Shown in pieces: positions 45,683 to 56,515 of a DNA stretch of 64,000 nucleotides; the first letter of the stretch is position 1, and each line of letters begins with the position of its first letter. Position numbers and translations under genes: made by a program. The notes under the pieces are model-generated. The model was not told the DNA's origin. It was given only the letters and a program-made list of their open reading frames with translations, and ran no database searches. This DNA is from Sphingopyxis sp. JAI108 (lineage in GTDB: Bacteria > Pseudomonadota > Alphaproteobacteria > Sphingomonadales > Sphingomonadaceae): assembly GCF_013410105.1 (NCBI RefSeq), contig NZ_JACCCJ010000001.1, forward strand, positions 1,674,001 to 1,738,000, read 5' to 3'.

Positions 45683-47232
45683 GCGGTCTCCCCATTCTTT
45701 CGCTGATGCTGGCGGTCCCCGCGATCGCCGCCATCCTCTGCCTCTATGCGGGCGACCGTAACGCACGCGTCATCGCGCTCGTCGCGACGCTGATCGATTT
45801 TGCGCTGGGCATTGTGCTCTGGGCGAATTTCGACATCGGCGGCGCGCAGTGGCAGTTCACCGAACGCGCCGACCTGTTCGGACGTTTCCAGTGGGCGCTC
45901 GGCATCGACGGCATGGCGCTGATGCTCATCATGCTCAGCGTCTTCCTGATGCCGCTGTGCATCCTTGCGAGCTGGGATGCGATCAAGAGCCGCGTCGGGC
46001 TCTACATGGCAATGTTCCTGATCATGGAAGTCGTGATGATCGGCGTTTTCATGGCGCAGGATCTGCTGCTCTTTTACATCTTCTTCGAAGCCGGCCTGAT
46101 CCCGATGTATTTCATCATCGGCATCTGGGGCGGCGCGAACCGCAAATATGCGGCGTTCAAATTCTTCCTCTACACGCTGCTCGGATCGGTGCTGATGCTG
46201 ATCGCGATGATCGCGATGATCGGCGAAGCGGGTACGACCGACATTCCGACGCTGCTGAACTATGACTTCCCGCCGGCGATGCAGACCTGGCTCTGGCTCG
46301 CCTTTTTCGCCAGCCTTGCGGTCAAGATGCCGATGTGGCCCGTCCACACCTGGCTTCCCGACGCGCATGTCCAGGCGCCGACCGCGGGCTCGATGATCCT
46401 TGCGGGCGTGCTGCTCAAGCTCGGCGCCTATGGCTTCCTGCGCTTCATGATGCCGATGTTTCCTGACGCTTCGGGGCAATTGATGTGGATCGTGTTCGGC
46501 CTGTCGATGATCGCGGTCGTCTACACCAGCCTCGTCGCGCTGGTGCAGAGCGACATGAAGAAGCTGATTGCCTATTCATCGGTCGCGCACATGGCGATCG
46601 TCACCGCGGGCCTCTTCGCGTTCAACCAGCAGGGTATCGAGGGCGCGCTGATCATCATGCTCAGCCATGGTGTCGTCTCGGCCGCGCTCTTCTTTTGCGT
46701 CGGCGTGATCTACGACCGGCTCCACACGCGCGAGATCGACCGTTACGGCGGGCTTGCGGTGAACATGCCGGCCTATGCGCTGTTCTTCATGCTGTTCACC
46801 ATGGCGTCGATCGGCCTGCCGGGGACCAGCGGCTTTGTCGGCGAATTCCTGAGCCTCGCGGGCATCTATGAAGCGTCGAGCTGGGTTGCCTTTGTGTGCA
46901 CGACCGGGATCATCCTCGGCGCCGCGTACATGCTCTATCTCTACCGCCGCGTCGTGTTCGGCGAACTGACCAAGGACGATGTGAAGGCGATGCCCGACCT
47001 CAACGCGCGCGAATGGACGATCATGGTGCCGCTGGCCGCCGTGGCGCTGTGGATGGGCGTCTATCCTGAAAGCTTCCTCGCACCGATGCGCGGCGATGTG
47101 ACGACGGTTGTCGCGCGTCTCGCTCCGGCGAAGCCCGCGGGCGACGCGCATCTGGCCGCCGGCAAGGCGAAGCCCGCTGCGGCGCATGGTGAACCGGCCC
47201 ACGGATCGAGCCATGCTGGAGGCGTCCAATGA
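45679..47232 (+). CDS. nuoM: NADH-quinone oxidoreductase subunit M
   Basis: A 517-residue ND4-type antiporter-like subunit with about 14 helices. Signatures are [40 protein letters not shown] and [19 protein letters not shown]. The C-terminal ~40 residues form an Ala/His/Lys-rich cytoplasmic tail. GTG start overlaps the nuoL stop. Confidence 0.96.
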   Translation: MSGLPILSLMLAVPAIAAILCLYAGDRNARVIALVATLIDFALGIVLWANFDIGGAQWQFTERADLFGRFQWALGIDGMALMLIMLSVFLMPLCILASWDAIKSRVGLYMAMFLIMEVVMIGVFMAQDLLLFYIFFEAGLIPMYFIIGIWGGANRKYAAFKFFLYTLLGSVLMLIAMIAMIGEAGTTDIPTLLNYDFPPAMQTWLWLAFFASLAVKMPMWPVHTWLPDAHVQAPTAGSMILAGVLLKLGAYGFLRFMMPMFPDASGQLMWIVFGLSMIAVVYTSLVALVQSDMKKLIAYSSVAHMAIVTAGLFAFNQQGIEGALIIMLSHGVVSAALFFCVGVIYDRLHTREIDRYGGLAVNMPAYALFFMLFTMASIGLPGTSGFVGEFLSLAGIYEASSWVAFVCTTGIILGAAYMLYLYRRVVFGELTKDDVKAMPDLNAREWTIMVPLAAVALWMGVYPESFLAPMRGDVTTVVARLAPAKPAGDAHLAAGKAKPAAAHGEPAHGSSHAGGVQ

Positions 47233-48662
47233 CCGGCGACCTGATGCTCATCTGGCCCGAACTGATCCTGACGATCGGCGGGCTCATTACACTGATGCTC
47301 GGCACCTTCTTCGGTGACCGCAATGTTGGCCTGTACCAGCTCAGCTCGCTGCTCACGCTCGCCGCAGCCGCGGCCGCCGTCGTCGCGCTGTTCGGTATCG
47401 AAACGACGGTCTTTTCCGGCACGCTGTCGGTCGACAGCTTCGGCGGTTTCGCCAAGCTCTTGATCTATGCCGCGAGCTTCGTCTGCATCATCGTCGCGCC
47501 GCGCTTCTTCAGCGGCGGGATGCGCGCCGAATATCCGACTTTGATTCTCTTCGCTGCGCTCGGCATGGGCATCATGGCCTCGTCGCGCGACCTGATGACG
47601 CTCTATGTCGGGCTTGAGCTCAACAGCCTTGCCGCTTATGTGCTCGCGAGCTTCATGCGGACCGATGAGCGGTCGAGCGAAGCAGGCCTTAAATATTTCG
47701 TTCTCGGCGCGCTCGCCTCGGGCATGCTGCTTTACGGCATTTCGCTGCTCTACGGCTTCACCGGCACCACCGATTTCGCGGGTATCGCGAAGGTGATGGG
47801 CGGCGAGCTCAACATCGGGTTGATCTTCGGCATTGTCTTCGTGCTCGCGGGCCTCGGCTTCAAGATCAGCGCAGTGCCGTTCCACATGTGGACCCCCGAC
47901 GTCTATGAGGGCGCGCCGACTCCGGTGACGACCTTTTTCGCCACCGCGCCGAAAGTCGCGGCGATGGCGCTGATGACGCGCGTCGTGATCGACGCCATGG
48001 GCCCCGCGGTCGGCGCATGGCAGCAGATCATCATCTTCCTGTCGCTCGCCTCGATCATCCTCGGCGCGGTCGGCGCGATCGGGCAGAAGAATATCAAGCG
48101 CCTGCTCGCCTACTCGTCGATCAACAATGTCGGCTTCATGCTGATCGGCCTCGCCGCCGGGACGCAGCAGGGGGTGGAGGGCGTGCTGACCTATCTGCTC
48201 GTCTATATGCTGACGACGCTCGGCGCCTTCCTCGTCGTGCTCCAGCTGCGCGATGCGGACGGCAACCAGGTCGAGAGCATTCCGGCGCTTGCCGGCCTGT
48301 CGCAGCGCCGTCCGGGCCTTGCCGCGGCAATGGCGGTGTTCCTCTTCAGCCTTGCCGGCATTCCGCCGCTGTTTGGCTTCTGGCCGAAATATCTGGTGTT
48401 CGAGGCCGCGGTGAACGCGAACCTCGTGCCGCTGGCGGTCGCGGGGATCGTCGCCTCGGTGATCGGCGCATTCTATTATATCGCGATCATCAAGACGATG
48501 TATTTCGACGACAAGTCGGACACCGAGTTCCCGAAGGGTGGCGGCGCCATCGTCGAGGATGCGGTGATCACCGCGAGCGCCCTCTGGCTATCGGTCATCG
48601 GCTATCTCTTCATCCCGGCGCTGGCGGTGCTTTCGGCGAGCGCGGCAGCGGTGCTGTTCTGA
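47229..48662 (+). CDS. nuoN: NADH-quinone oxidoreductase subunit N
   Basis: A 477-residue ND2-type antiporter-like subunit with about 14 helices. [37 protein letters not shown] and [19 protein letters not shown] are the family hallmarks. Last complex I gene. Its start overlaps the nuoM stop; its stop overlaps the presumed start of birA. Confidence 0.96.
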   Translation: MTGDLMLIWPELILTIGGLITLMLGTFFGDRNVGLYQLSSLLTLAAAAAAVVALFGIETTVFSGTLSVDSFGGFAKLLIYAASFVCIIVAPRFFSGGMRAEYPTLILFAALGMGIMASSRDLMTLYVGLELNSLAAYVLASFMRTDERSSEAGLKYFVLGALASGMLLYGISLLYGFTGTTDFAGIAKVMGGELNIGLIFGIVFVLAGLGFKISAVPFHMWTPDVYEGAPTPVTTFFATAPKVAAMALMTRVVIDAMGPAVGAWQQIIIFLSLASIILGAVGAIGQKNIKRLLAYSSINNVGFMLIGLAAGTQQGVEGVLTYLLVYMLTTLGAFLVVLQLRDADGNQVESIPALAGLSQRRPGLAAAMAVFLFSLAGIPPLFGFWPKYLVFEAAVNANLVPLAVAGIVASVIGAFYYIAIIKTMYFDDKSDTEFPKGGGAIVEDAVITASALWLSVIGYLFIPALAVLSASAAAVLF

Positions 48663-49387
48663 TCCCGCCGATCGAGCGGATCGCGCAGACAGGTTCGACC
48701 AACGCCGACCTGCTGGCGCGGCTGGCAGGCGGCGAGCATGTCGGCGAAGGCCATTGGCTGGTCGCCGACCGCCAGACCGCCGGACGGGGGCGGCTCGGCC
48801 GCGCCTGGGGCGACGGTTCGGGCAACTTCATGGGCTCGACGGTCGTCCGGCTGACCGCGAGCGATCCGTCGCCGGCGACGCTCGCACTCGTCGTCGCGGT
48901 GGCGCTGGCGAAGGTGGTGAAGATTTTCGCGCCCTCGGTTCCGCTCGAACTCAAATGGCCGAACGACTTGCTGGTCGATGGCGCGAAATGCTCGGGGATC
49001 CTCCTTGAGCGCAGCGGCGATAGCGTCGTGGTCGGCATCGGGGTCAATCTGGCGTCGGCGCCCGAACTGCCCGACCGCAGGACCTTCTGCTTTGCCGATA
49101 GCGGCGTTGCGATCGACCGCGACCGCTTCGCCGAGGCGCTGGCCGTCGCGCTGGTCGATGCGCTCTGGACCTGGCGGCAGGAGGGCGTCGAAAGCATCGT
49201 TCGCGCCTGGCTGCCGCTCGGCCATCCGGTCGGCACGCCGCTCCGCGTGTCGGAGCAGGACATCGACGGGACGTTCGACGGTCTCGCGCCCGACGGCGCG
49301 CTGCGCTTGCGCAGGGCGGACGGCGAAGTCATGCTGATCCATGCGGGCGACATCGAACTCCGCCGTCCGGTCGAAAAAGGGGAATAG
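48659..49387 (+). CDS. birA: biotin-[acetyl-CoA-carboxylase] ligase
   Basis: About 242 residues: the catalytic and C-terminal domains of BirA without the N-terminal repressor HTH, so a ligase only. It shows [12 protein letters not shown], the biotinyl-AMP loop [16 protein letters not shown], and [20 protein letters not shown] with the catalytic Lys. The start is unusual: no ATG, GTG or TTG exists in frame near the expected N-terminus ([12 protein letters not shown]). CTG 48659 or ATC 48662 overlapping the nuoN stop is assumed. It is coupled to nuoN and followed by coaX. Confidence 0.85.
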   Translation: MIPPIERIAQTGSTNADLLARLAGGEHVGEGHWLVADRQTAGRGRLGRAWGDGSGNFMGSTVVRLTASDPSPATLALVVAVALAKVVKIFAPSVPLELKWPNDLLVDGAKCSGILLERSGDSVVVGIGVNLASAPELPDRRTFCFADSGVAIDRDRFAEALAVALVDALWTWRQEGVESIVRAWLPLGHPVGTPLRVSEQDIDGTFDGLAPDGALRLRRADGEVMLIHAGDIELRRPVEKGE

Positions 49388-49389
49388 TC

Positions 49390-50175
49390 GTGCTGCTTGC
49401 GATCGATGTCGGCAACACCAACGCCAAATTCGCGCTCTTCCGTGGCACCGAGCTCCTCGCGCGCTGGCGAATCGCGACCGACGACCGGCGGACGGCCGAC
49501 GAATATATGGTGTGGCTCGACCAGCTCATGCGCATCGAGGGCCATGACCGTGCCGAGGTGGACGCCGTTATCATTTCGACCGTCGTGCCGCGCGCGCTCC
49601 ACAATCTCCAGCTGCTCGCCGTCAAATATTTCGGGGTCGATGCGCTTGTTGCGGGGCGCGAGCCGGTGAGCTGGGGCATCGCGCTCAGGGTCGACGAGCC
49701 GCAGTCGGTGGGCGCCGACCGCGCAGTCAACGCGATCTCGGCGCAGGCGGTCGAACCCGGCAAGGACAAGCTCGTCATCAGCTTCGGCACCGCGACGACG
49801 CTCGATCATATCGGCCCCGACGGCGCCTATCTGGGCGGCATCATCGCGCCGGGGGTCAATCTGTCATTGGAAGCGCTGGTCGCCGCCGCCGCCAAGCTGC
49901 CGCGCATCGCGATCGAGGCGCCCGCGAGTGCCAGCGTGATCGGCCGCACCACCGAAAGCCAGATGCTGATCGGCGTCTATTGGGGCTATGTTTCGATGAT
50001 GGAGGGGCTGATCGCGCGCATGAAGGCGGAGATCGGCAAACCGCTTATCGTGGTCGCGACCGGCGGCCTCGCGACACTTTTTCAGGAACAGGCCCATCTG
50101 TTCGATCGTATCGAACCCGATCTGACGCTCAACGGGCTCATGCACCTCTATAACCAAGGACAACAAAAGATATGA
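49390..50175 (+). CDS. coaX: type III pantothenate kinase
   Basis: A 261-residue ASKHA-fold kinase, first step of CoA synthesis. The phosphate-binding [12 protein letters not shown] (7-18), the pantothenate site [10 protein letters not shown], and [20 protein letters not shown] are the family motifs. CoaX needs a monovalent cation and is not feedback-inhibited by CoA. GTG start 2 bp after birA; biotin ligation and CoA synthesis are often neighbours in bacteria. Confidence 0.94.
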   Translation: MLLAIDVGNTNAKFALFRGTELLARWRIATDDRRTADEYMVWLDQLMRIEGHDRAEVDAVIISTVVPRALHNLQLLAVKYFGVDALVAGREPVSWGIALRVDEPQSVGADRAVNAISAQAVEPGKDKLVISFGTATTLDHIGPDGAYLGGIIAPGVNLSLEALVAAAAKLPRIAIEAPASASVIGRTTESQMLIGVYWGYVSMMEGLIARMKAEIGKPLIVVATGGLATLFQEQAHLFDRIEPDLTLNGLMHLYNQGQQKI

Positions 50176-51806
50176 CGACTCCGGGCAAGGAGCTGCTTTT
50201 TCTCGCATTGGGGGGATCGGGCGAGATCGGCATGAACGCCAATCTTTATGGCTGCGACGGCAAATGGATCATGCTCGACCTGGGCGTGACCTTTGGCAGT
50301 CACGATTATCCAGGCATCGACATCGTCATGCCCGACCTGGAATTTATCGAGGATCGCAAGAAGGATCTGCTCGGCATCGTCCTGACGCACGGGCATGAGG
50401 ACCATATCGGCGCGATCCCCTATCTTGCCGCCGACCTTGGCGTGCCGCTCTATGCCAACCGCTTCACCGCGGGGCTGATCGCGCACAAGCTCGCCGAAGA
50501 GGGGCTGGAGAAGGAGGTCAAGATCAAGGTCGTCGACATCGATGACAGCTTCCGCATCGGCCCCTTCGGTATCCGCCTGGTCCCGCTCGCGCACTCGATC
50601 CTCGAAATGAGCGCAGTGGTGATCGACACGCCCCATGGCCGCGTCTTTCACACCGGCGACTGGAAACTCGACGAAGAACCGATCCTGGGCGTGCCCGCGA
50701 CCGCCGCGGCGCTGAGCGCGATCGGCGACGAAGGCGTCGATTTCCTCGTCTGCGATTCGACCAACGCCTTCAACGCCGATGCATCGGGCAGCGAAGGGGC
50801 TTTGCGCGCAGGATTGGAACAGGCGGTCGGTCAGGCCAAGGGCAGGGTGGTCGTCACTACCTTTGCGTCGAACGCGGCGCGGCTGGCGACATTGGGCGCT
50901 GTTGCGCAGGCGACCGGGCGCAGCCTCTGCGTCGCGGGGCGCTCGCTCGACCGCATCCTCGGCGTCGCGCGCTCGGTTGGCTATCTGAGGGACTTCCCGC
51001 CGACGGTCGATTTCGACGAGGCGATGCGCCTGCCGCGCGACAAGGTGATGGTGATCGCGACCGGCGGGCAGGGCGAACCGCGCGCCGCGCTGGCGCGCAT
51101 GGCGGCCGACGGCCACCAGATCAAGCTGGAGCCGGGCGACACCGTCGTCTTTTCGTCGAAACAGATCCCCGGCAACGAGGTCGCGATCGGACGGATCATG
51201 AACCAGCTCGCGGCGAAGGACGTGCTGACGGTCACCGAGAAACAGGCGCATATCCACGTCAGCGGCCATCCGGGGCAACCCGAGCTGGCCGCGCTTTACG
51301 GCTGGCTGCGGCCGAAACTGATCGTGCCGGTGCATGGCGAGATCCGCCACATGCACGAACAGGCCCGCTTCGCGCTCGAAAAGGGCGTGCCGGATGCGCT
51401 CGTGCAGGAAAATGGCGACCTGTGCCGCCTGGCGCCGGGGCCGGCGAAAATCGTCGAGCGCGTGCGCGCGGGGCGGCTGATCCTCGACGGCGACGTCATC
51501 CTCCCCGCCGATGGCGAGACGATGAGCGAGCGGCGCAAGCTTTCGCTCAACGGTCATATCACCGTTGCGGTGATCTTTTCGGGCAAGCGCTTCGTCGAAA
51601 GCGCGATCAGCTATCGCGGCGTGCCGGTCGAGGATGAGCGCGAGGCCTTTATCGACGAGATGCGTGAAGCCGCCCAGCAAGCGGCCACCGGGCCCTCGCG
51701 CGACGAGGACAAGCTGCGCGAGGCTATCCGGCTGGGCGTGCGCCGCATTGCAACCGACTGGACCGGGAAAAAGCCGGTGGTCGATGTGATGCTGGTCGAT
51801 GTCTGA
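50172..51806 (+). CDS. rnj: ribonuclease J
   Basis: A 544-residue MBL/beta-CASP nuclease with 5'-3' exo- and endonuclease activity in rRNA maturation and mRNA decay. The metal motif is HGHEDH at 73-78 ([15 protein letters not shown]), the later ligands include FHTGDWK, and the beta-CASP segments [11 protein letters not shown] and [20 protein letters not shown] precede the short C-terminal domain. The start overlaps the coaX stop. Alphaproteobacteria commonly use RNase J alongside RNase E. Confidence 0.94.
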   Translation: MTTPGKELLFLALGGSGEIGMNANLYGCDGKWIMLDLGVTFGSHDYPGIDIVMPDLEFIEDRKKDLLGIVLTHGHEDHIGAIPYLAADLGVPLYANRFTAGLIAHKLAEEGLEKEVKIKVVDIDDSFRIGPFGIRLVPLAHSILEMSAVVIDTPHGRVFHTGDWKLDEEPILGVPATAAALSAIGDEGVDFLVCDSTNAFNADASGSEGALRAGLEQAVGQAKGRVVVTTFASNAARLATLGAVAQATGRSLCVAGRSLDRILGVARSVGYLRDFPPTVDFDEAMRLPRDKVMVIATGGQGEPRAALARMAADGHQIKLEPGDTVVFSSKQIPGNEVAIGRIMNQLAAKDVLTVTEKQAHIHVSGHPGQPELAALYGWLRPKLIVPVHGEIRHMHEQARFALEKGVPDALVQENGDLCRLAPGPAKIVERVRAGRLILDGDVILPADGETMSERRKLSLNGHITVAVIFSGKRFVESAISYRGVPVEDEREAFIDEMREAAQQAATGPSRDEDKLREAIRLGVRRIATDWTGKKPVVDVMLVDV

Positions 51807-51821
51807 TCCGGAGAAATCGCG

Positions 51822-52082
51822 ATGAAATGGACTTCGGCGCTCGCCATCTACCTGCTGATCTGGGCATTCAGCGCCTTTTTCGTTCTGCCCTTTCATGGCC
51901 GGCGGGCAAGCGACGACGCCACGCCGCTGGTTCGCGGGCAAGAGCCGGGCGCGCCCGCGACATTTCGTCCGGGGCGGATATTGCTCCAGATGACGATCGT
52001 CGCGACGGTGGCCTTCGGGCTTTATTACGTCGCTTATGTCAACGGTTGGGCCGACCCCGACGTGTTGACCGGGCGGGCTTGA
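51822..52082 (+). CDS. DUF1467 family membrane protein
   Basis: An 86-residue protein with two helices: residues 4-24 (TSALAIYLLIWAFSAFFVLP) and 54-74 (LLQMTIVATVAFGLYYVAYV). The loop FHGRRASDDATPLVRGQEPG fits the alphaproteobacterial DUF1467 family. It follows rnj by 15 bp with GGAG upstream, ending the long nuo-birA-coaX-rnj transcription unit. Function unknown. Confidence 0.8.
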   Translation: MKWTSALAIYLLIWAFSAFFVLPFHGRRASDDATPLVRGQEPGAPATFRPGRILLQMTIVATVAFGLYYVAYVNGWADPDVLTGRA

Positions 52083-52137
52083 TCGCAGAGCAGCGCCTAG
52101 GCGGCTTTCGGGTGGGCGAGCGACCCTATTGAATATT

Positions 52138-52174
52138 CGTCATTCTCCGGGTCCCCGCTTTCGCGGGGATGACG
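52138..52174. repeat. palindromic intergenic repeat
   Basis: Two nested inverted repeats: outer CGTCAT/ATGACG (52138-52143 and 52169-52174) and inner CCCCGC/GCGGGG (52153-52158 and 52163-52168). It lies between two convergent genes. The outer arms match those of the repeat at 9471-9500, suggesting related dispersed elements; it may also act as a transcription end signal. Confidence 0.6.
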
Positions 52175-52229
52175 ACGTAAGAAGGCTTACGACAGCTACC
52201 GCTCCAATTCGGGTCCGTTCGCGGCGGGT

Positions 52230-54584
52230 TCAGTTCCGCAAGCGGTCGATCGCCTGCGCCAGCGCGACATAGAGCTTGCCGATATCCGACGACAGCAAGG
52301 TCACGCTGATCGCCGATCCGTCGCGCGCGCCGATCAGCAGGCGCAGCATCGCTTCGAAATCATGGATGAACTGGTTCACCGATGCGTGAAACCCGTCGTC
52401 ATTCTGGTAGATGCGCAGGATTTCCCTGGCTTCGCTATTCTCCACCAGTTTGACCGCGCGGCGCGCGAATACGCCCCGGTCGCCCTTGAGATAGGCGTCC
52501 CACGCGGTATCGCTGACTTCGCTCGACAATATCTTGGTGACGTCGATCGCGGTCGATTTCAGCGCCTCGGTCAGGAGGCCGACCTGCTTGGCGAGCGAAT
52601 CGCGATCGGACGCGGCGATCGCCTGTTCGGCCTCGCTCACGCGCTGCTCGACGCTCGCGCTGGTGTCCATGATCGTGATCAGCTGGCGCATCAGCCGGTC
52701 GGCGGCGCCGTTCGCCGCGGCGACGGCGCGCGCCGAAGCCTCTTCGATCGCGTTCAATTGCGCCATCACGTCATTCTTGAACGCTGCATCGATCGCGCCG
52801 GTCGCGGTCGCCTGCATCGCGTCGCGTGCGCCCGACACCAGCTTTTCGAGCGTCAGCCGCGCCTCGTCGGCGGCCGAATCGGCGGTGGCGCGCACTTCGT
52901 CGAGCGTCGCGATCATCCGCGCGCCGCCCTGTTCGGCGAAATCGTCGGCGCCTGCGCGCAGTTTCGCCAGCGCGACATCGGCTTCCGCCAGCGCGGCGTT
53001 GATCCGGTCGGCCAGTTCCTGCTGGCTGGTCGCATGACCCGCCATCTGTTCCTCATTGGCCTTGAGCGTCGCTTGCACGGCATTGACGTGTGACATCGTC
53101 GATTGCGCAACCAGTTCCGACGCGTCGAGCAGCGGGCGCAATTGCGTCAAGGCCGTCTGGGTCGTCTGCCCGTGCGATGCGATGCGATCGAGTGCATGCG
53201 GCAGCGTCTCGTCGAGTTCGCGGGTTACCGCGTCGAGCGCGAGCAGCAGCGATTCGGCATGGCCGATAAGCTGATGCGCCGAGGCGTTTCCGCTCTGCAC
53301 TTCCTGCATGAAAGCGCCGAGCTGCGCCTTGGTATCGTCGATCGCGCGGCCGATGACGCCGGTGCTGGCACCGACGCTGACGTCGAGGATTTCAAGCTGT
53401 TCGCCAACGTCGGCGACATGCGCGGTGATGCGCGCGGCGAGGGCGTCGCTGGCATCGGCGTGAGCGACAAGCTGTGCGCCCATCGCATCGCCCGCGTCGC
53501 GCGCCGCCGCGAGCCGGGCGTCCATCTGCGCCGCGGCGGCGTCGACGCCGTCGCGAAACTGCTGCCAGCTCCTGTCGATCTCGCCCGTCATCGCGGCGAC
53601 GGTCGAGGTCATCTCGTCGCGTGCAGAAACGGCGACGTTCGACATGCGGGCGAGGGCGGCATCGTGCGCGTCGGTGACTTGCGCCGACGCGGAGAGCAGG
53701 TCGGACTCGGTCTCCTTCGCCTGTCCCTGGAGCGCGACGATCGCCTCGAGAATGCTCGCGGTCGAGGTCTCGCTGGTCTGTGCGGCTTTGGCGGCCTCTT
53801 CGCCGAGCGCGGCGAGTCGAGCCTCGAGATTGGCGCCCTGCTGATGCGCGACGAGCCCTGCCTCGCGGAAATTGACTGCCAGCCGCTGGGCGACATCGTC
53901 GATCCGCGGCAGGCCGGCGAGCAGCCCGTCCATCCGCTGCATCGCGACATCGCCCGACCGCGCGAGCTGGTCGTGGGCGTTGGCGATCACCGAGGCGTTG
54001 CTTGCGAGCTTGTCGCTGCTTTCGGTGAGGCGCGAGACGGTGTCGAGGCCGAGCTGCTGAACGAGCCTCGCCTGTTCGCCGAGTTGCTTTTGCGCGTCGG
54101 CGAGATGCAGGCCGAGCGCGTGCATCGACTGGTTCAGAGCCATATTCTCTTCGCGCAGGGCGGCGGCGACGCGGGCGAAGCGCGCCTGCTCCGACCGGCT
54201 CGAGCGTAGCAGAATCATCCACAATATCGCGAGCAAGGTCAGCGGCATTGCGATGGTCGCGATCAACAGCGGCCAGTCGGTGAGGGCCGGACCGCGGGCG
54301 AAACCCTCGGTTGCCACCGCGAGTGCGAAACCCGTCCAGCCGATCGCGAGGAGGCCGAGCAGGGTGGGGAAGGCGCGGTCGCGCCATGCCGGCGCCACCG
54401 CATCCTCGGCGGTTTCGGCATCGTTCAGCGACGACATATCGAGCCAATCGCGTTCGGCCGGCGCCGCCGCTTCGGGCGCAGCCGGGTTTTCGGGCGCTGT
54501 CACTTCCGCCGGCGCCTTGCTGTCTGCTTCCTGGTTCGCCGCGGAATCCCGCCACAATCCCACGATTTTCTTTTCCCCGCTCAT
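52230..54584 (-). CDS. large two-TM coiled-coil protein, TipN-like architecture
   Basis: A 784-residue protein. After an acidic Ala/Pro-rich N-terminus there are two membrane helices at about 71-93 and 104-126. A very long helical region (about 135-680) follows, rich in Ala, Gln, Glu and Asp with heptad character, then a compact C-terminal domain (VSDTAWDAYLKGDRGVFARR, ending LYVALAQAIDRLRN). No catalytic motifs. Two N-terminal helices plus a long coiled coil is the layout of the Caulobacter polarity protein TipN, so a pole or division scaffold is suggested; this is architecture only. Divergent from the Hpt-like gene. Confidence 0.65.
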   Translation of the reverse strand: MSGEKKIVGLWRDSAANQEADSKAPAEVTAPENPAAPEAAAPAERDWLDMSSLNDAETAEDAVAPAWRDRAFPTLLGLLAIGWTGFALAVATEGFARGPALTDWPLLIATIAMPLTLLAILWMILLRSSRSEQARFARVAAALREENMALNQSMHALGLHLADAQKQLGEQARLVQQLGLDTVSRLTESSDKLASNASVIANAHDQLARSGDVAMQRMDGLLAGLPRIDDVAQRLAVNFREAGLVAHQQGANLEARLAALGEEAAKAAQTSETSTASILEAIVALQGQAKETESDLLSASAQVTDAHDAALARMSNVAVSARDEMTSTVAAMTGEIDRSWQQFRDGVDAAAAQMDARLAAARDAGDAMGAQLVAHADASDALAARITAHVADVGEQLEILDVSVGASTGVIGRAIDDTKAQLGAFMQEVQSGNASAHQLIGHAESLLLALDAVTRELDETLPHALDRIASHGQTTQTALTQLRPLLDASELVAQSTMSHVNAVQATLKANEEQMAGHATSQQELADRINAALAEADVALAKLRAGADDFAEQGGARMIATLDEVRATADSAADEARLTLEKLVSGARDAMQATATGAIDAAFKNDVMAQLNAIEEASARAVAAANGAADRLMRQLITIMDTSASVEQRVSEAEQAIAASDRDSLAKQVGLLTEALKSTAIDVTKILSSEVSDTAWDAYLKGDRGVFARRAVKLVENSEAREILRIYQNDDGFHASVNQFIHDFEAMLRLLIGARDGSAISVTLLSSDIGKLYVALAQAIDRLRN

Positions 54585-54652
54585 CCCGCCATCTTAGCAT
54601 CAAATGCCGGCCATGAAACGGAAACTTAACCACAAGCTGGCAAAGCTGTGGA

Positions 54653-54949
54653 ATGTCTTTCGACAGTGGTCCCCTCGATCGTTACCTGAGCGCAGCGTTC
54701 GGCGGCGACCCGGCGATGGCGATGGATCTGCGTGGCGCCTTTACCGGCAGTGCACGCGACCTCGCCGACCTGATGCGCCGCGCGCGCTGCGACGCGAACT
54801 GGGAAATGGCGGCGCTCCGCCTGAAAGGGCTCGCCGCAACCTTCGGGATCATCCCGCTGATCGAGCTTGCCGAAGCCGCGATGGCGGGCGCACCGGGTGA
54901 TCCTGCCATATTGCGCCAGATCAACCGGACGATCGACGAGATCGCCTGA
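54653..54949 (+). CDS. Hpt-like protein lacking the phospho-His
   Basis: A 98-residue all-helical protein. The stretch ALRLKGLAATFGIIPLIELA aligns with the Hpt consensus AHxLKGxAxxFGaxxLxxLA, but the phosphorylated His is replaced by Leu. The helix before it (DLADLMRRARCDANWEMAAL) also fits an Hpt bundle. It therefore probably binds receiver or kinase partners without relaying phosphate, or the similarity is fortuitous. It starts 68 bp from the divergent coiled-coil gene. Confidence 0.6.
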   Translation: MSFDSGPLDRYLSAAFGGDPAMAMDLRGAFTGSARDLADLMRRARCDANWEMAALRLKGLAATFGIIPLIELAEAAMAGAPGDPAILRQINRTIDEIA

Positions 54950-55144
54950 CCGCGCCTGACGTGCGACCCGGCGAAGCGGGTTCAATTCCCGTTCAGCCGC
55001 TTTCCGCCAGTGAAATATCGATGTCCGCTGTCTTGCCATGGCAACGCGACGGAGTTAGCCGCGTTATCGACGCGCGGCCGACCCTTTGCGCGCCCGATTT
55101 GTACGCCGAGGCGACGGCCGCCGAGTTCAAAGGAGAGATTTTCG

Positions 55145-56449
55145 ATGTTCACCCGTTTCCGCTCGATGCCCGCAACGGCGATGGCTGCCGTTCTGGGCTG
55201 TGCGCTGATGACCACCGCCCTTCCGGCCGCTGCCAAGGAAAAGCCGAAGAAGGAAGAAGAAGCCAAGGGCAAGGGCCTGTCGGCGAGCAAGGCGTTCGGT
55301 CCGGCGCTCAAGAAGATGACCGACGCGACCACCGCGAAGGACACGGCCGCCCTCCAGGCCGCGCTGACCGAAGGACAGGCCACCGCGACCACCCCGGACG
55401 ATAAATATCTGGCCGCCTTCTATCAACTCCAGCTCGGTATCCTGAGCAAGGATCAGGCGATTCAGGCGCAGGCGCTCGACACGATGCTCGATTCGGGCGT
55501 GACCCCGGCGGAAAATCTTGCCGTCTATAATTTCTTCTCGGGCAATTTCGCCTATGGCGCGAAAGATTATCCGAAGGCGATCAAGCGCCTCGAAGCCGCG
55601 CGCGCGGCGGGGTCGACTGAGCCCAATGTGCCCGTCCTCCTGATGGACAGCTATCTCAATGCCGGGCAGGTCGATCAGGGGCTCGCCACCGCCAAGGCCG
55701 CGATCGAAGCGAGCCGTGCCGCCGGGCAACGCCCCTCGGACGAGCTGTATGTCCGCCCGGTCAAGGCCTTGCAGGCCGCAAAGCGCACCAATGAGGTGCT
55801 CGACCTGATGACGATGCGCCTGCGCGACTACAACCAGCCGACGGTCTGGCGTCAGACGCTCTTCATCGCGCTGCAGGCGAACCAGGACAAAGAAGTCGGG
55901 CTCGACATCTTTCGCCTGATGCGCGCGACCGGCGCGATGCAGGAACGTCCCGAATATGCCGAATATGCGGCGCTTGCGACCGAAGCCGCGCTGCCGGGTG
56001 AGGTCGTCTCGCTGATCAAGGCGGGCAAGCAGAGCAATGTGATCCCCGCCAGCGACGCGAAGTTCAACGAGCTTCTGACGAGCCAGACCGAGCGGATGGG
56101 CGACGAGGAATCGACGCTCACCGCCTATGCGCAAAAACCGTCGACGCTGTCGAATCCCAAGGTTGCCGGCGCGACGGGTGACGCGATGGTCGGCTATGGC
56201 CGCTACGCCGATGCCATTCCGCTCTACAAGGCGGCGCTGGCCGCCGGCGGCGACAAGGATCTCTGGACCTATCGCCTCGGCGTGGCTCAGGCGCAGTCGG
56301 GCGACACGGCGGGCGCGAAGGCGAGCTTCGCGCAGGTGACCGGCCCCCGCAAGCGGCTTGCCGACCTGTGGACGGTGAAGATCGACACGCCTGCGGCGGC
56401 GCCCGCCGCTCCCGCACAACCGGCGGCTGCCCCCGCTACGGGCGGCTGA
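55145..56449 (+). CDS. exported tetratricopeptide-repeat protein
   Basis: A 434-residue protein with a signal peptide (TAMAAVLGCALMTTALPAAA/K) and a Lys/Glu-rich start of the mature chain. Helical repeats follow over about 60-420, including TPR-like units YNFFSGNFAYGAKDYPKAIK and GYGRYADAIPLYKAALAAGG. The C-terminus is Ala/Pro-rich. Probably a periplasmic scaffold; partner unknown. ATG 55145 follows AAAGGAGAG at ideal spacing. It is bounded downstream by a strong terminator. Confidence 0.75.
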   Translation: MFTRFRSMPATAMAAVLGCALMTTALPAAAKEKPKKEEEAKGKGLSASKAFGPALKKMTDATTAKDTAALQAALTEGQATATTPDDKYLAAFYQLQLGILSKDQAIQAQALDTMLDSGVTPAENLAVYNFFSGNFAYGAKDYPKAIKRLEAARAAGSTEPNVPVLLMDSYLNAGQVDQGLATAKAAIEASRAAGQRPSDELYVRPVKALQAAKRTNEVLDLMTMRLRDYNQPTVWRQTLFIALQANQDKEVGLDIFRLMRATGAMQERPEYAEYAALATEAALPGEVVSLIKAGKQSNVIPASDAKFNELLTSQTERMGDEESTLTAYAQKPSTLSNPKVAGATGDAMVGYGRYADAIPLYKAALAAGGDKDLWTYRLGVAQAQSGDTAGAKASFAQVTGPRKRLADLWTVKIDTPAAAPAAPAQPAAAPATGG

Positions 56450-56465
56450 ACCGGCGGACGACAAA

Positions 56466-56500
56466 AAAGGGCGCCGCTCCAGGCCGGAGCGGCGCCCTTT
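56466..56500. terminator. bidirectional Rho-independent terminator
   Basis: Perfect 15-bp stem AAAGGGCGCCGCTCC (56466-56480) and its complement (56486-56500) around the loop AGGCC. It has AAAAAA on the left and a T-rich flank on the right, so it serves both the TPR gene and the convergent Lrp-type gene. Confidence 0.9.
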
Positions 56501-56515
56501 ACTTTATCCGGTTGA

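Noticed and set aside
54971..55000. T-arm-like sequence GCGGGTTCAATTCCCGT, possible tRNA or tmRNA piece
   Set aside because: No acceptor stem, D-arm, anticodon arm or encoded CCA at correct distances, and no tmRNA tag reading frame nearby; probably chance or an old fragment.
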